A stretch of 64,000 nt of DNA from Linnemannia elongata (taxonomy: Eukaryota > Mortierellomycota > Mortierellomycetes > Mortierellales > Mortierellaceae): contig JAXBDG010000007.1 of the NCBI GenBank assembly GCA_036320915.1, forward strand, positions 1,550,001 through 1,614,000, in the 5' to 3' direction. Position numbers and translations under genes: made by a program. Of the stretch, positions 23,056 to 39,647 are shown piece by piece; the first letter of the stretch is position 1, and the number at the start of each line of letters is the position of its first letter. The notes below the pieces were generated by a model. That model saw only the letters and a list, made by a program, of their open reading frames with translations, had not been told where the DNA came from and ran no database searches.

Positions 23056-26000
23056 CTAGGTCTCCTCTGCTAGATCTGGGGTAATGGTATCGGCTGTTGA
23101 GTCGCTCTTTGTTAACCCATCCTGGTTGTTTCGATTGCTGCTACTATTATACTCGATCCCAAGACCTCTTCGTTCGTTTACTTCACTCCCGTGCTCAGTC
23201 TCATCGTTATCGCCCTCACCTTCAAACTCCTCATCCTCATAGTCCTGCTCCGAACCAGATTGGTACTCAACATCATCATCGTCGTTGTTATTGTTCTCGT
23301 CGTAGCCCAGCTCGACTTCCTGACCATTGAGATAAATCAACCCCTCCTCGCCCTCGCCAAAGGCAATCGGTCTGGCTGTCCGACTGATCCGGAAACTACC
23401 AGAGCTTCCGCGCAATGGGTTGTACAGGATAGGATGTTGCGACACACTATAGTCCTCCACCGCCGTGACCTGCTTCTCGCCGCCTTCACTGCCCTCCTCC
23501 AAATCAAAATCTCCGTCCATCCTCGGTGACGCAATTGATGGCGAGGAGAAGGATCCGTAGCGCCTTGGACTGGACGAGTACTGTTGTAATAGTGGGCTGC
23601 CAACTCGTGTCAGGGTTCTATGCAGTAGGGGTCGTCCGAACCATTTCCTGGACCTGGTTTTCTTTGGTGTGAGCAAAGAAGTACTGATATTAGGGACTAA
23701 GGGTGAGCTGATGGTGGGTGAATTCCAGTCCTGAGAAGAGTCTCCGATTCCTCCTTCACCCTCACCCTGCGCCTTTGTTAAACGAGGCGATTCAAAGGCT
23801 TCTGCTCCTTCGCTCAAGTTGTTCTGCCAGCGTTTGGGCGTCCACAGAGATCCCGATCCTGACGCGGGTCCGGCTCCAGATCCAGATCCAGATCCCAACG
23901 TTTGGATACAGCTTAAGGTAGGTCGCTTCCGTTGCCTTCTAAAACGCGACCGCGACTGGGAGAGTGCTGGTGAAGCCATAGTCGACGTCGATGTTGAGGT
24001 GGCTGTTTGAGGTACTATCACTGGCACGTCCACTTGAATTTCAGGGTCCTCCAATGCTCCACCATCTCGCCGATCAATGTTCTTGAGAGCGAATCCGACA
24101 AGGATACCACAGAGACCCATGCCGATAAAAAACATCTCGACAGGGAGGAAGCTGTTACCAATGACGCGGATGGTTGCGACGATGGGTGGTGCTATTGTGA
24201 GCGAGATGTTGAGAAAGCTGGTGCTGATCCCGTATCCTTTGCCCAGATGCAGTTCGTTCGTGACAACACTACGTAAATATGAGCAAGTGAGGGGAGGAAT
24301 GAGGTCTAAGGTTAATCAAATATGGCCAATCAAGCGAGGTTTTACATGAATGTGATAAAGGCACGATTTCATGCAAACCTACCAGGCAATGGAAGGCCAA
24401 AGGGCGACACCGTACATCGAATAAGCGACACCAAGCAGAGAGAACGCAAAAATGGGGCTCAACGAGGTGAAACCCAGTGTCGTATGGACCACGACCATAA
24501 TAAAGGCTGAAGCGATCAGGGTACTCGCTCGCCCACCATACTTATCCACAACAAGGCCAAAGCCAGGAACAAGAATAGCTCCAAGGGTATCAGGGATGCC
24601 CATGACCGCTGCTGCCTTCCGAGGGTTGTCGTGGTACCATTTGGATTGCAAAAAGTCGCTGGCAATGTTGTTGAAGGGAACGACTGTGCCGTAAAGGAGG
24701 ACTACAAGCGCGCAGATCAGCCAAAAGGTCGATGGGAAGTGCTCCAGATCTGTCACCCACTGTCGCCACCACGATTCTTGAAGTCGTTCCTGTTGTTGCT
24801 GAAATCGCAGTTTCTGCTTCGACTCGTCCTGAACTGTGACAATATGGAGGGATGGTCGAGTACCTGATCTAGCATAACCCGGTCTGAAACGAACACTGCG
24901 TATCGACTCGCTGAAGCTGGCCTCCCGTCTCAAGATTCCTGGAAGATGCTGCAGGATTGCAGGATGACTGGGAGATTTGACCAAGGTTGGTGACAATGTC
25001 TCATCTGTACCAGACGTGGGTAAATAGACTGGCATACTGTCTGGTTGATCAAAGGTCGAAGATCGTGGAAAGTGGGCTGATAGGAGGGGTGTTGTCGTGT
25101 CCAGCTCGTGTTCCTTTGAGTCAGGGAATGACAGCGGTGATCGGTCTATGAGCATTACTAAGACGACTGCTGACAAGAAGGAGGCCACACAACTCAGTGT
25201 CCCGATCCAGATAGCTGTAGGCACATCCCATTTCTGTTCGGCCCAGGGAGTCACAAGAGTATTGACAACAGATCCTAATGGTTTAGGTGGTTGTTGTGGT
25301 TAATGCAAGTGGGGCAAGAGGGAGGTTGTTATCATACTGTTTTTGTGCGATACGACACGGGTTCAAAAGTTCAATTGACACAAAGCTCCGTACCGAATCT
25401 TGCAATACAAAGGTTCAGGCCCAAGGCAAATGCAAGCTCGTGTCCCCTATTAGTATTAGACAAAAAGAAAAGGGGGCAATGCAATGCGCGGGATGCATGA
25501 GTATCTGCACATGCGCACAAAGAATGAAGAAAGCAATTTACTTCTTGCTCGAAATAAAACCACATCATAAGCGCCCTCATGCTACGACTCACCGGAAGTG
25601 CATGGTTGTTATGCTTGCCTGGGCAACACCACAGCTTTCGCCACCAACACCGAATATGGCCCGCCCAACGAGCATCATCCAGATCTGGCGAGTCTGGACT
25701 CCGACAGAGAAGATTGTCTGCCCGATGCAGACGCAGGCGCTGAGCCCAAGCAGGACCCTTTGAGGCCCGAATCGGTCGACGAGTGAGCCAAAGACAAAGG
25801 GCAGGACAGTGTTGGGGAGCGAGTAGACGCTGTAGAGGGTCGACAGGAGGTACTGGTAGTCGTTGTAGGGCATCTCCAGGTACTTTTGAAGCTGTGTGTT
25901 GAGTGCTGCAGGATTGTCGTATGCTGTTGACCGAAGTTTTGTGTGTGTGTTATTTGTTCCCAGACGAGAAAGAAAAAAAGTTTTTTTTGTCAGCCAAAAT

Positions 26001-26384
26001 GGACGCGCGATAGAATATCGGTCGACACGGAAACAGACACCTTATGTACCAGCCATAACCCAAAAGACAACAAGCAAAAAATGGCAGCGCAGAACAAACA
26101 CGCTGGAAAAAAAAACGATCGGTTTCTCTCTCTCTTTCTTTACCAAAGTAGTTGCCAAAGAGAAGAAGGCAGGAGAGTGAGAGAATCCACCAGCGTCTTG
26201 AGCCTTGCCCGTTGATAGAGGGAGGGTCAGAGGAGACGACAGGCTCCAGTGTCAGTGAGGGTGAATGCATGACATTGGACCGTGTGATATACAAGGGCGG
26301 AAACGACTCTAATTGAGACGAGGGGGGTTCGTCGTCAACAGGTCCTAGTGTACTGTCGAGTGAAGGAGTGCTTTGTTGAGCCAT
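23056..26384 (-). CDS. Major facilitator superfamily transporter, MFSD1-like
   Basis: Five exons fit: 26384-26144, 25923-25593, 25446-25394 (53 nt), 25274-24383 and 24268-23056. Phases 1, 2, 1 and 2 all match, giving 909 residues. The tiny third exon supplies HELAFALGLNLCIARF; skipping it breaks the frame, which confirms it. Family text includes AYDNPAALNTQLQKY and YSVYSLPNTVLPFVFGSLVDRFG. MFSD1 in animals is a lysosomal membrane protein; transport of small peptides or other solutes by the fungal protein is inferred only. Twelve membrane segments are expected. The loop after the sixth carries about 140 polar residues, including PLLSAHFPR. After the last segment comes a soluble tail of about 300 residues, Ser/Arg-rich then strongly acidic (NNNNDDDD, QDYEDEEFEGEG). 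It shares a 1.4-kb divergent promoter with the kinesin gene. Confidence 0.9.
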
Positions 26385-27779
26385 AGTCGTTTTTTTTTGT
26401 TGTTGGCGTCTTTTGCTGACTTGTTCTGGTTGACTGGTGAGGGGGAGTGGTGCGAAAAAGAAGTTGGGGTGAAATGAACAATGAGAAGAAGAATGGACGA
26501 GAACTAAGACATGAAGCGAGTTCGAAGAAAAAAAAAAGGAAATAAGAGGAGAAAAGGGAATGTGAGTTTGCAATGGCGGGAGCAGCGGCCAAGTTAAGGC
26601 AGCTTCTTCTTGTTCTTCTTGCTGCTAGAAGGGGGCGGAGATGGGTGACGACAAGACACCAGATAAAAAGGAAATGATAAAAAAGAAAGAAAAAGGGCAA
26701 GCACAAGGTCGACAAGAGAGAGGACCAAGAATTAGGATGAGAAGGTCAACGAGGAGGAGGAACGAGCGTGGGTAGTGTGAGAGTGAAAGGGGAGGAGGAC
26801 AAGAGAGATAGAGGGGAGACGACCCTGGCCAGGGATCAAAGTGGAACAGCAAATAAAGGAGACGACGAATGGTGCGTCAGTGATTCACAATTATCGATAA
26901 GAACATAGAAGGGGGAGGAGAGTGGATGGATGATGAAGAAAGAAGGAAGAAGGCAAGGAGGTGTGGAAAACAAAAAGGATAACAACAACCGCGGTTTCTC
27001 GTCTAGGATAATGACGATGACTCCGGGTGGAGACTAAAAGAGAGCTCTTTTCCTCATTGATCAGTGATCACTGATCACCAAAGAAAGAGACCTCCAATCA
27101 AGACAATTAAAGTCATCACTGATTAAGGATTAAGGACAGACAACGTACGTGATAGTGATGGGAAAAAGACCTGTACGTTTTTGAACCAGGTTCGTATCGA
27201 TTGGATGTCCGGATCGGAATGGGTTTGCTAGAGAAAAGCCTAGGAGGAGAACTAAGATGTCGATCTGGTAAGAGCAAGTCCTTTATAACCCTGCCTGTCT
27301 GTCTGTCGTCTTTCTTGCCATTGTCGTTCATGTTTCCCCTTTAGCAAGTAGTCTGTGGCAGGATGAGGGCTGCATGCATGTTTGTGGGAGATAGAAATGA
27401 GAGCATGATCCTGGAGCATGAATACATCAACACAAACAACAAACAAACAAACATAAAAAAGTCCGTCTGCTCCCTCTGAGGCTGGTTGGCTGGGATGCGC
27501 TGCTGGCCCTGGATTTGTTTTTTATTTACTTTTTGCAAAGTACACTAGTACTGCCTGGCATACGGAGAGACGGAGACGAACAGCGAGGGAGAGGGATACA
27601 GAGAGAGAGAGAGAGAGGGGAAGAACAGAGTTTTTTTTTTTTTTCTTCTTTTCCCTCTCTGTCACTCTTTTTTTATCCCTTCTTTTTTCTCACTTCCCTT
27701 CTTTACACAACCTTCATCGCCATCATCACTCCCCCTCCCTCGTTCACTCCACTCCCACCCACTCCTTCCGCTCTCAACC
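26385..27779. promoter_or_regulatory. Divergent promoter region, transporter/kinesin
   Basis: 1395 nt between two start codons on opposite strands. The left part is GA-rich and the right part is CT-rich, matching CT-rich leaders on each coding strand. A perfect 20-nt palindrome lies at 27058-27077. No open frame here looks coding. Confidence 0.6.
27058..27077. promoter_or_regulatory. Perfect 20-bp palindrome (TGATCA-type)
   Basis: TGATCAGTGATCACTGATCA is identical to its reverse complement. It contains three overlapping GATC-centred elements (TGATCA, GTGATCAC, TGATCA) spaced seven bases apart. It lies 674 nt from the transporter start and 703 nt from the kinesin start, nearly the midpoint. 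A multimeric factor site is possible. Confidence 0.6.
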
Positions 27780-32399
<4,620 letters not shown>

Positions 32400-32596
32400 T
32401 AGTGGTAGTTCAATATGTTTTTTTTTGTGTGAGTGTTTGTGATCATAGATATCTTATTTCTTTTTTTTTATTTTATTGCTTCATTCTTTAATGTACATTA
32501 AATGCTTTATTTACTCAACGATGGGAAAAATACGATTGGCATTTTTATTTTGTCGACAGATTGGTTCTTTGTACAGGTCTCCCCGTCTTTCAAAAT

Positions 32597-35500
32597 TTAC
32601 GACCGGGGGACAGGAGGATTAAACTCGGCCCGCTGAGAGGCCATGGCAGACCGCCGTTTGGGTCCACCACCACTCCCCACAACCTGGTCGATCATCTCCT
32701 GGAGCTCTCTCGCCCTACTGCTCTCGTCCTCATACTTGTTCTCAGACGATGAAGCGGAGGAAGACGTGGAGTTTGGCTTGGATTTAGTAGCTGGAGGGAG
32801 TGCGTCCTGGTTACCCATCCTTCGGCCAGACACGCGTTCGATCTTGCTGAGGATTCCCTGCAATGCCATGTTGCGGGCCTTGTCCTCCGTCATTGTGTAC
32901 CTCTGTGTCTCAAAGGCTTCTGTTGACGCCGTCTGTTGGTACAGCGCGTTCGTCAGGCGGGTCATGTCCTTGATCAGAACCGACTCGGGTGATTGCCAGT
33001 CCTATTTGGAGCGATAATGCAATTTTCCGAAAGTTAGATTTTGCTAGTCTTTTTTTTTTTTTTTTTTTTTTTTTTTTGCCAAGTTAACAACCAGGATTTA
33101 ACAAATATAATTGGGAACCGCATTAGTTACCTGGTCTTTGAGACGCATCTTTTCTCCACGCTCAATCTTGTCACCGATCCGCGCTCCCTCAAGCTTCCAC
33201 TGCTGCCGAGGAGAGAACTCAGCTCGTTGCGTTGTGAAACCAGCCTTGGCTGACTCTGCAATTTGGTTCATCAACTTGTTCAGGTCGCGGCTCTTCTCCG
33301 CCGGGATAGAATCGACAACCGTTGTCTGGCGACGGACCGCTGATGAGGAAGACGACCCGGCCCTCTCACCCCACTGGTACCTAGAAATCTGGTCGATTGT
33401 ACTTGAAACGTTGGCCTGTGCCATCTGCTTCTTCTGGGTAGGCGACATTTGTACGCGCTGATCGTCCATCCGGGGAGCCACCCTAGAGAGGCGCTCGATC
33501 GCACCCATGACATTGTTCAGGTCGAAGCGCGTCTTCTCGTCATCAAGACCGGACATGTTGGATCGACTTGCACGATTGGTTAAACGCGTCATTCCTCCTT
33601 TGGCATGACTCTCGTTGGCAGGCGTGGTGGCCTGGTCAGACTTCTCATATGTCCGGTACTGGGGAGCAACATCGTCGTACTGGGGCAGATCATCCAAAGC
33701 AGCCATGTCCAAAGTCTGCTGGTCGAAATCAGGTGCCGGGGTCATTGGAGTCCAAGTAGAAATGGTGGACGTTTTCTGTTGTTGCCTTGTTGCGTGGCTA
33801 TCATCAAAGGGGTTGGTGACTGCACCATGGCCGCGGTTTCTCTCTTCATCCGACTGACTTTCGATATCTACTCCCTCTTGCTCATCCTCCAGACTACCCA
33901 CCGCTTGCCAAAGGAATGACATCTCATCCATAAGCTTGTCCAGCTCGCTCCATTCACGCTCCAGGTTTTCGGCCTTCTCAGACAGCGCGGCATCCTCAGG
34001 ATTGGGATTAGATCCGCCCATCGACCTCACAGGACGCTTGCCAAGGTCGCTGTGAGTGGTCTTCTGGACTTCAATCTGGGAGGTCGACTGAGTCCTCCGA
34101 CTTTTCATGATGCGAACCTGCCGGTTAATGGATTGGATGAATCCACCAGTAGCGGTATCAGAATGAGTCAACGTCTTCTTTTCAGGAGACGAAGGGAGTG
34201 AGGAACCCACACGGTTACTATCGCCATAGTTGTGATGCTCTCGGAGGTGACTCTGGTTGCTTTGAGAGGCGCGGAGGGGGTTCCGGACAAAGGAGTTGGA
34301 CGACAGTCGCTTCCAGAGACGTGAGGCTTGATCAAGACCCGAGTCGGCAGATTCGGTGCGGATGGGGAGACGAGGCTCTTGCATCGTGTTCAAGATCCGA
34401 TAGATACAGGCAAGCAGAGCCGCGAGCGCACAGGCCAATTGGTATTCTTGACTCTCAAAGATTTGAGAAGGATGGAGATGTGAGGGGGACGCCAATTGAT
34501 GGGGTGCGTGCTCTCTAGACTCATTTTGTTGCCGACGAGGATGGGAAGCCGACGATAAGGTAGATGGGCCACGGCTGCTGTTGCTTGGGATATCAAGGGG
34601 CTCATGGAGGACATCTTGTGCTTTGAACAGAGACGAGGAGGAGTCGCTGCTGTCTGTGGTGTTCGTGACCACGGTGAGTTGGTCGACCTTGCGTACGAGT
34701 TCGTCTAGTCTCTCCAGGGAAGATGTGGCCATTCCAGCAATAGGCATGTCAGAGAGGGACGTTCTCGCAGTCGTCCTGCGCGTCGAAGCCTCCTGCGGCT
34801 GAGAGTCCCCCTTGATATAGGAGAGAGACTGTTGTTCTTGCTCATGTTCGGGGGTCCTGAGGCCCCCCTGGTTGACGGAGTGGTCTTGAGCCCCTTCCTC
34901 CGATCGCAGGAGAGGGAGGGACTTTCGTCGAATCATCGCCCTAGCTTGAAGCGTGGTCTCGTCCGCATTGTAGACGGGGTCACTTGCTGTCACATCAGAG
35001 ACGACTTGTTGGAGCAGGCCATCCAGTGCCAGCATAGCAAGGTTCTTGAGGGATTGGAGTGACTCGATGACATCCTTTTAGTAGAGAAAAGCATGGACAT
35101 TGTAGTGATATGGTTATGGTAGTAGAAAAGGAAAAAAAAAAAGAAGTATAGGAATATCGAGTGAGCACGTTGTTCAGAATCTGCATTCCTCGTGGAAGAT
35201 GCACAAAAACCCAATTAGTGCATTCGCCCATGCCACTCCCTCCTTTTCCCTCTCGTTTGAATAGTATGTGCCTACAGATTAGAACACAACTACAAAAGAG
35301 TAACAATAAAAATAATAGAGGTGATGTCTTGTTTGATCCGATTACCTCGTTGTCGGTCACGACCTTGCTCAAAGGCGACTCACACCTCGCCTGGGGCTCA
35401 TGAATCGAGAGGGGTCGGGATATCAGACTGGATCGGTGTTCATCCAGACCGAGAAAAGGGGCCGAATGACCATGAAATGAGTTTCGGTACTGTTGGGAAG

Positions 35501-36316
35501 TCTGTCTCCTTGTGTTATTGTTAGTGTTAGTGCTGTTGGTGTAGCTACTGCTGCTGCTATTATTAATCGTGGCCGCATTGTTGGCGGCAGTGGCGTTGCT
35601 GTTGTTGATTTTGTTCTGCTGGACGAGATGGGAGGGCAATTGATATTGCAGCTGCAGCTGCACCTCCTGTTGTTGCTGTAGTCGTTGCTGCTGCAGGAGA
35701 AGTTGCTCTTGGTGGGTCTGTTGGAGATATTCTTGTATGCCTGGGATCTTTGAAGAGTGGTCCTCAAAGATGGACTCGACACAGTCAGAGTCTGCGGTCG
35801 TGATGACTGAGGAAGGCGATTTGATAATGACTGGTATCACCCCTTGGAAACCCCCCGCCGTCGTCGACCCTGTGTTAGTTGAGGGCTCGTCTAGGCCGTT
35901 GTTTTTTGTTGTGGTTGTTCCATTGATATTGCTAGAACTAGCTGTTGCTGTTGCTGCTGTTGTGGTAGAGGAGGAGGAGGAAAGAAAGGGGTTTGGGGAG
36001 GAGGTCTTGTCGGATTGGCGCTCGAGCAGGAGATCAGGTTGCCAGGGTTCCTTTTCGAGACGACTGATGATGGCCATGTCCTCGTCCTCTTCCTCAAAGG
36101 CTCTAGTCGAAGCAGAGCGCCGCGTCGATCGGTTCTAGATACGAATTACAAGATGTAGAATAGAGAGCATCGTCGTTGTTTGTGAGAGGGTGAGTGAGTA
36201 TTTCCATTTTTCCTTTGTAACACTCGAGTGAGGAGATTGCGCGAAGTGGTTGACTGGTTCCTGAGAGGTCATTGTTTTACCTTTAGCTTCCTTTTGGGTT
36301 GCATTGCGAGAGCCAT
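32597..36316 (-). CDS. Large protein of unknown function with internal repeats
   Basis: Four exons fit in phase 0: 36316-36281 (twelve codons), 36134-35346, 35074-33131 and 33001-32597. The product is 1057 residues. I do not recognise a family. The N-terminus is basic (MALAMQPKRKLK, NRSTRRSASTR) followed by an acidic FEEEDED; then come Ser/Thr/Gln/Asn-rich stretches with a coiled Gln segment (about residues 130-165). The segment DVIESLQSLKNLAMLALDGLL at the start of exon 3 looks helical. A hydrophobic helix LACALAALLACIYRIL near residue 480 could be a membrane segment. The C-terminal third has repeated modules: a short helix (DLNNVMGAIERL, DLNKLMNQIAES, ELQEMIDQVVG), each followed by QR[VA]xxxP (QRVQMSP, QRAEFSP, QRAEFNP). 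MTRLTN also occurs twice. Its stop is 198 nt from the convergent kinesin stop. Confidence 0.8.
33050..33077. repeat. T28 run in an intron
   Basis: 28 thymines inside intron 3 of the unknown repeat-containing gene; on the coding strand it is poly-A. Confidence 0.95.
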
Positions 36317-36532
36317 TGTGAATAGGTGAGTGGAATGGAGTGGAGAGGGGAGGGGAGTGTTGAGTTATGAAAAGTAAGAGAAGGAGAGTAAGTGAATGGT
36401 TGAATGAGCGAGAGTGAGATTGATTAGGTGAGGGTTGAATGGGAAGCGGTAGAAGTAATAGGAGTAGTAACTGTGGGTATAAAGGTATTTTGAAGAAGAG
36501 GAAGAGGAAGAGGAAGAAGAGTGATGGGAGTA

Positions 36533-36660
<128 letters not shown>

Positions 36661-36794
36661 AAGGGGAGAGAGTAGGGTGCTGAGTTGAGGCAAGGGTATT
36701 GTTTGACGGAGGGAGAGAGGGTAGAAAACAGAAGGGAGGACAGTATAGTATAGATGGGTGCGAGAAGAGAGTAGTGAGTGAAGGGGAAAGAGAG

Positions 36795-36800
<6 letters not shown>

Positions 36801-36846
<46 letters not shown>
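36801..36846. repeat. (GA)23 microsatellite
   Basis: A second pure GA tract about 145 nt from the first; same orientation. Confidence 0.97.
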
Positions 36847-36850
<4 letters not shown>

Positions 36851-38359
36851 AACGGGGACGGTAAAAAAACGAGGGTTGGGCGAGGGATGGGGGTGCGTGC
36901 AGTGGTTGTCGGTGTCAGTGGTGCTGTAGTAGTCTAGTACTAATAGTATATGGACTGGTATCTGGTGGTGGTGGTGGTGGTGTTGGTGGTGGTGGTCAGT
37001 GTGCAGGGAAGGAAGGGGAAAGGAGGGGCTCTGCTGCAGAGTGAGATGATGTTTTGTGTGTTTTGCACTGTCTTTCAACGTTTGTGAGTGATGTTGAGAT
37101 GAGAGAGTAAGGAAGTAAGAGAGAGAAGGGAGAGAGCAAAGCAAAGACAAAGACAAAAGGAGAAAAAGGCAAACAAAAAGGATAATAGGGAGGGGGGAGG
37201 GGCATTGGAGACAAATGCGATCTTTGACTTCATAATTGAGAGCACATTCGCTTGTTTCTTTTTGCCTTTTTATGTTTTATTAGTCTTGCAAGTGTGAACC
37301 GTGTGCTTTTTGTTTGCTTGCTTGCTTTCTTTTGTTTGTTTGCTGGTTTGCCTTTGCTGCAAAGGCAAAGGCGAAGGCAAAGGCAAAATAAAATAAATAA
37401 TGATATAATAAATACCCATGTCGTGTCATGTCATGCCATGTCTAGATGTAGATGTATACAAACCAGGAACAAAAAAAAAAAACTACTACTACTGCCATGT
37501 GCATCGACTATCATCTGGCTTCAATGGCATGACAATCGGCTCAATAAAAACATTAACAACAATCAAAACAGATGGGTCAAGGATCTTACAGCACTGCAGC
37601 AAAACTTAACTGCACCTTCAGACCAGAAATTGCCATTCGGGGGGTATGGACATCTTCGCGCCGAGGACAGGAGAGGCACAACAACGCAACAACAATCAAA
37701 CGAGGCACGACCAACAGGCCGATACAAACAACGTCAACGACACAGTACACAAAAGAAAATTCAACGTCAAGGAGTAAGGAAGAAAGAAGACGAAGAAAAA
37801 GAAAACAAAGAGGACGGAGAACAAGGAGAGGCAGTCATTCAAAGGGGAAGACGTATATTGAGACGTCGATTGTCCATTGCTTCGCTGTGCCGGGATAAAA
37901 GGACACACAAGAGGGCAGTAAGAAGAGACGAAAAGAAAAGAAAAGAGAGGAGAAGAGAGAAGACACAACGGTCCACTCCCGTTGTGTCCTCACTGCCTAG
38001 CCGGCGCAGAAAACAACATCAACAAAAAAGAAATCAGGCGGCGACTCAAGGCAAGGAAGCAACACCATGCATAAATACAACAATAGTAACCAAAAGGATC
38101 ACGATGATTGTCGGTATTGGTGTTGGTGTTGGTGTTGGGTGTTTGGAGCTCTTCGCCATCGATCAAAGCGAACAAGACAAATCGTCGTCGTTGTGGGTGT
38201 CTGTTCTCTGGCCCCCTTTCCTTCTCCCCTTTTCCTTACCTTTCTTACCTTCCTTCTTCCTTCTCTGCTTCACAACGGGAATAGCCCATTCATACCTTTT
38301 TCCATTTTCCTTTTTCTTTTTTCCTTTTTCCTTTTCTCTTTGTCACGCAACCCACCATC

Positions 38360-38416
38360 ATGGATGACAGGAACGACCTCTACAAGATTTTCCAGTACAA
38401 GAACCTTTGTTTTTAA
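38360..38416 (+). other. Possible first exon or micro-ORF
   Basis: A long CT-only leader (about 38215-38340) is followed by CACGCAACCCACCATC and ATG, a context like that of true starts in this window. The frame reads MDDRNDLYKIFQ and, unspliced, stops after 18 codons at 38414-38416. A GTACAA donor overlaps codon 12-13 (exon end 38394), so the rest could lie downstream. I found no convincing next exon before 39650. Function unknown; it could be a relic. Confidence 0.25.
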
Positions 38417-38728
38417 CTGCGCGGCATCGCTCTGCGTTTGTTTGTCCTAATGTCTTCCTCTCCTCCCCCCCTTTGTATTTTTTTTTTTTTTTTTTACTTC
38501 TCTTCTCTACGCATCCCTCAATACACCATCTGCAGGCCCCATGCAATATTATCTCCGCGTGTCTTTTCCTCAAACAAGGAGGCGTCCCGCTGCAGTGCAA
38601 CCATCCCAAAATCCAATTGCAATAAAGCTCATTTTTTTTTACACCAACAACCACCCCCCTAAAGGCGGCACCAGAACGGGAAAGAAGGAAGGAGGAGAGG
38701 AAGAAAGGGAAGAAGGGCGTGTAGAGCT

Positions 38729-38729
<1 letters not shown>

Positions 38730-38770
<41 letters not shown>
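38730..38770. repeat. T41 homopolymer
   Basis: 41 consecutive thymines in non-coding DNA. Confidence 0.95.
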
Positions 38771-38772
<2 letters not shown>

Positions 38773-39261
38773 GCCAAATGCGCGGCGCCACCATCATGCA
38801 AGTGTTTGAGTACAGAAACACGGATAGGCGATTGCAAATTGTCAGAGAAAGATGAACAGCACCGCAGGCATTTGTTTTTTTTTTGGTACCTTTTGTGCTG
38901 ATAGCATGAAAAAAAACGACCATTACAATTAACTTGAACGCCAAAAAGGCGAATCTATCGAAATTTTGCCAAAAGAAACCCTCACGGTTAGACTTGGACT
39001 GGGCGCAATGCCCCCGGCTCTGTCAATGGAATCGAAAAAAAAAAATGGAACAAAGGGGGGAAGGGGGAGGGGTTGGCTAATCTGCCGCATTGAGCCGACA
39101 ACATTCATCTTGATGAACCCACCTTTATTCATTCGGCATAAACGGCATAAAGTGGGTAGGAAATGACATAGGCACCGCCCTTCTCACAAAAAAGTACAAG
39201 ACGCGAAAGAAGAGGAGTAGAAAGAAGACAACTCGAAAGACAAAGGACGCGTGGTTTGTGA

Positions 39262-39264
<3 letters not shown>

Positions 39265-39305
<41 letters not shown>
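39265..39305. repeat. T41 homopolymer (second)
   Basis: 41 consecutive thymines, 494 nt downstream of the first and of the same length and orientation. Flanks are not similar. Confidence 0.95.
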
Positions 39306-39308
<3 letters not shown>

Positions 39309-39647
39309 CAATAACACTCGAGCCATCAATTGTGTCGCCGTGAACACACCATGTTCGACAACTCTAACTCTAGTCAATTCTGCTGTGCTATGCAAAGAAG
39401 AGCTCATCTGATCGGCACAAAGAATGGCATGAATTGGTTAAAGACAAGAAAGACAGAGCGCGTTGAACAGAACCATCTCTATCAGCCCTTCAGGTCCTTG
39501 CCATATCACATCCAAATCGTCCAACAGTGCCCCCTTGCCTTCCCTTTTGTTCGATAAATACAATCTTTGTTTAGTCCTTTCTAATATATCCCAATGCAAA
39601 GAGTAATAAAAAAAACACAATCCGACCAAACTAGCTAAACTCATTCT

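Noticed and set aside
35080..35340. Segment TNWVFVHLPRGMQILNNVL as an extra exon of the unknown gene
   Set aside because: The intron 35345-35075 spans it cleanly in phase 0 with good GTAATC and AAAAG ends; adding an exon needs weaker sites.
37252..38367. 371-codon open frame on the plus strand
   Set aside because: The translation is runs of Lys, Arg, Gln and Glu plus Phe/Leu-rich ends from homopurine and CT tracts. There is no ATG at its start, no domain and no splice context.
38771..38870. tRNA-derived SINE next to a T41 run
   Set aside because: No A-box or B-box promoter match and no target-site duplication.
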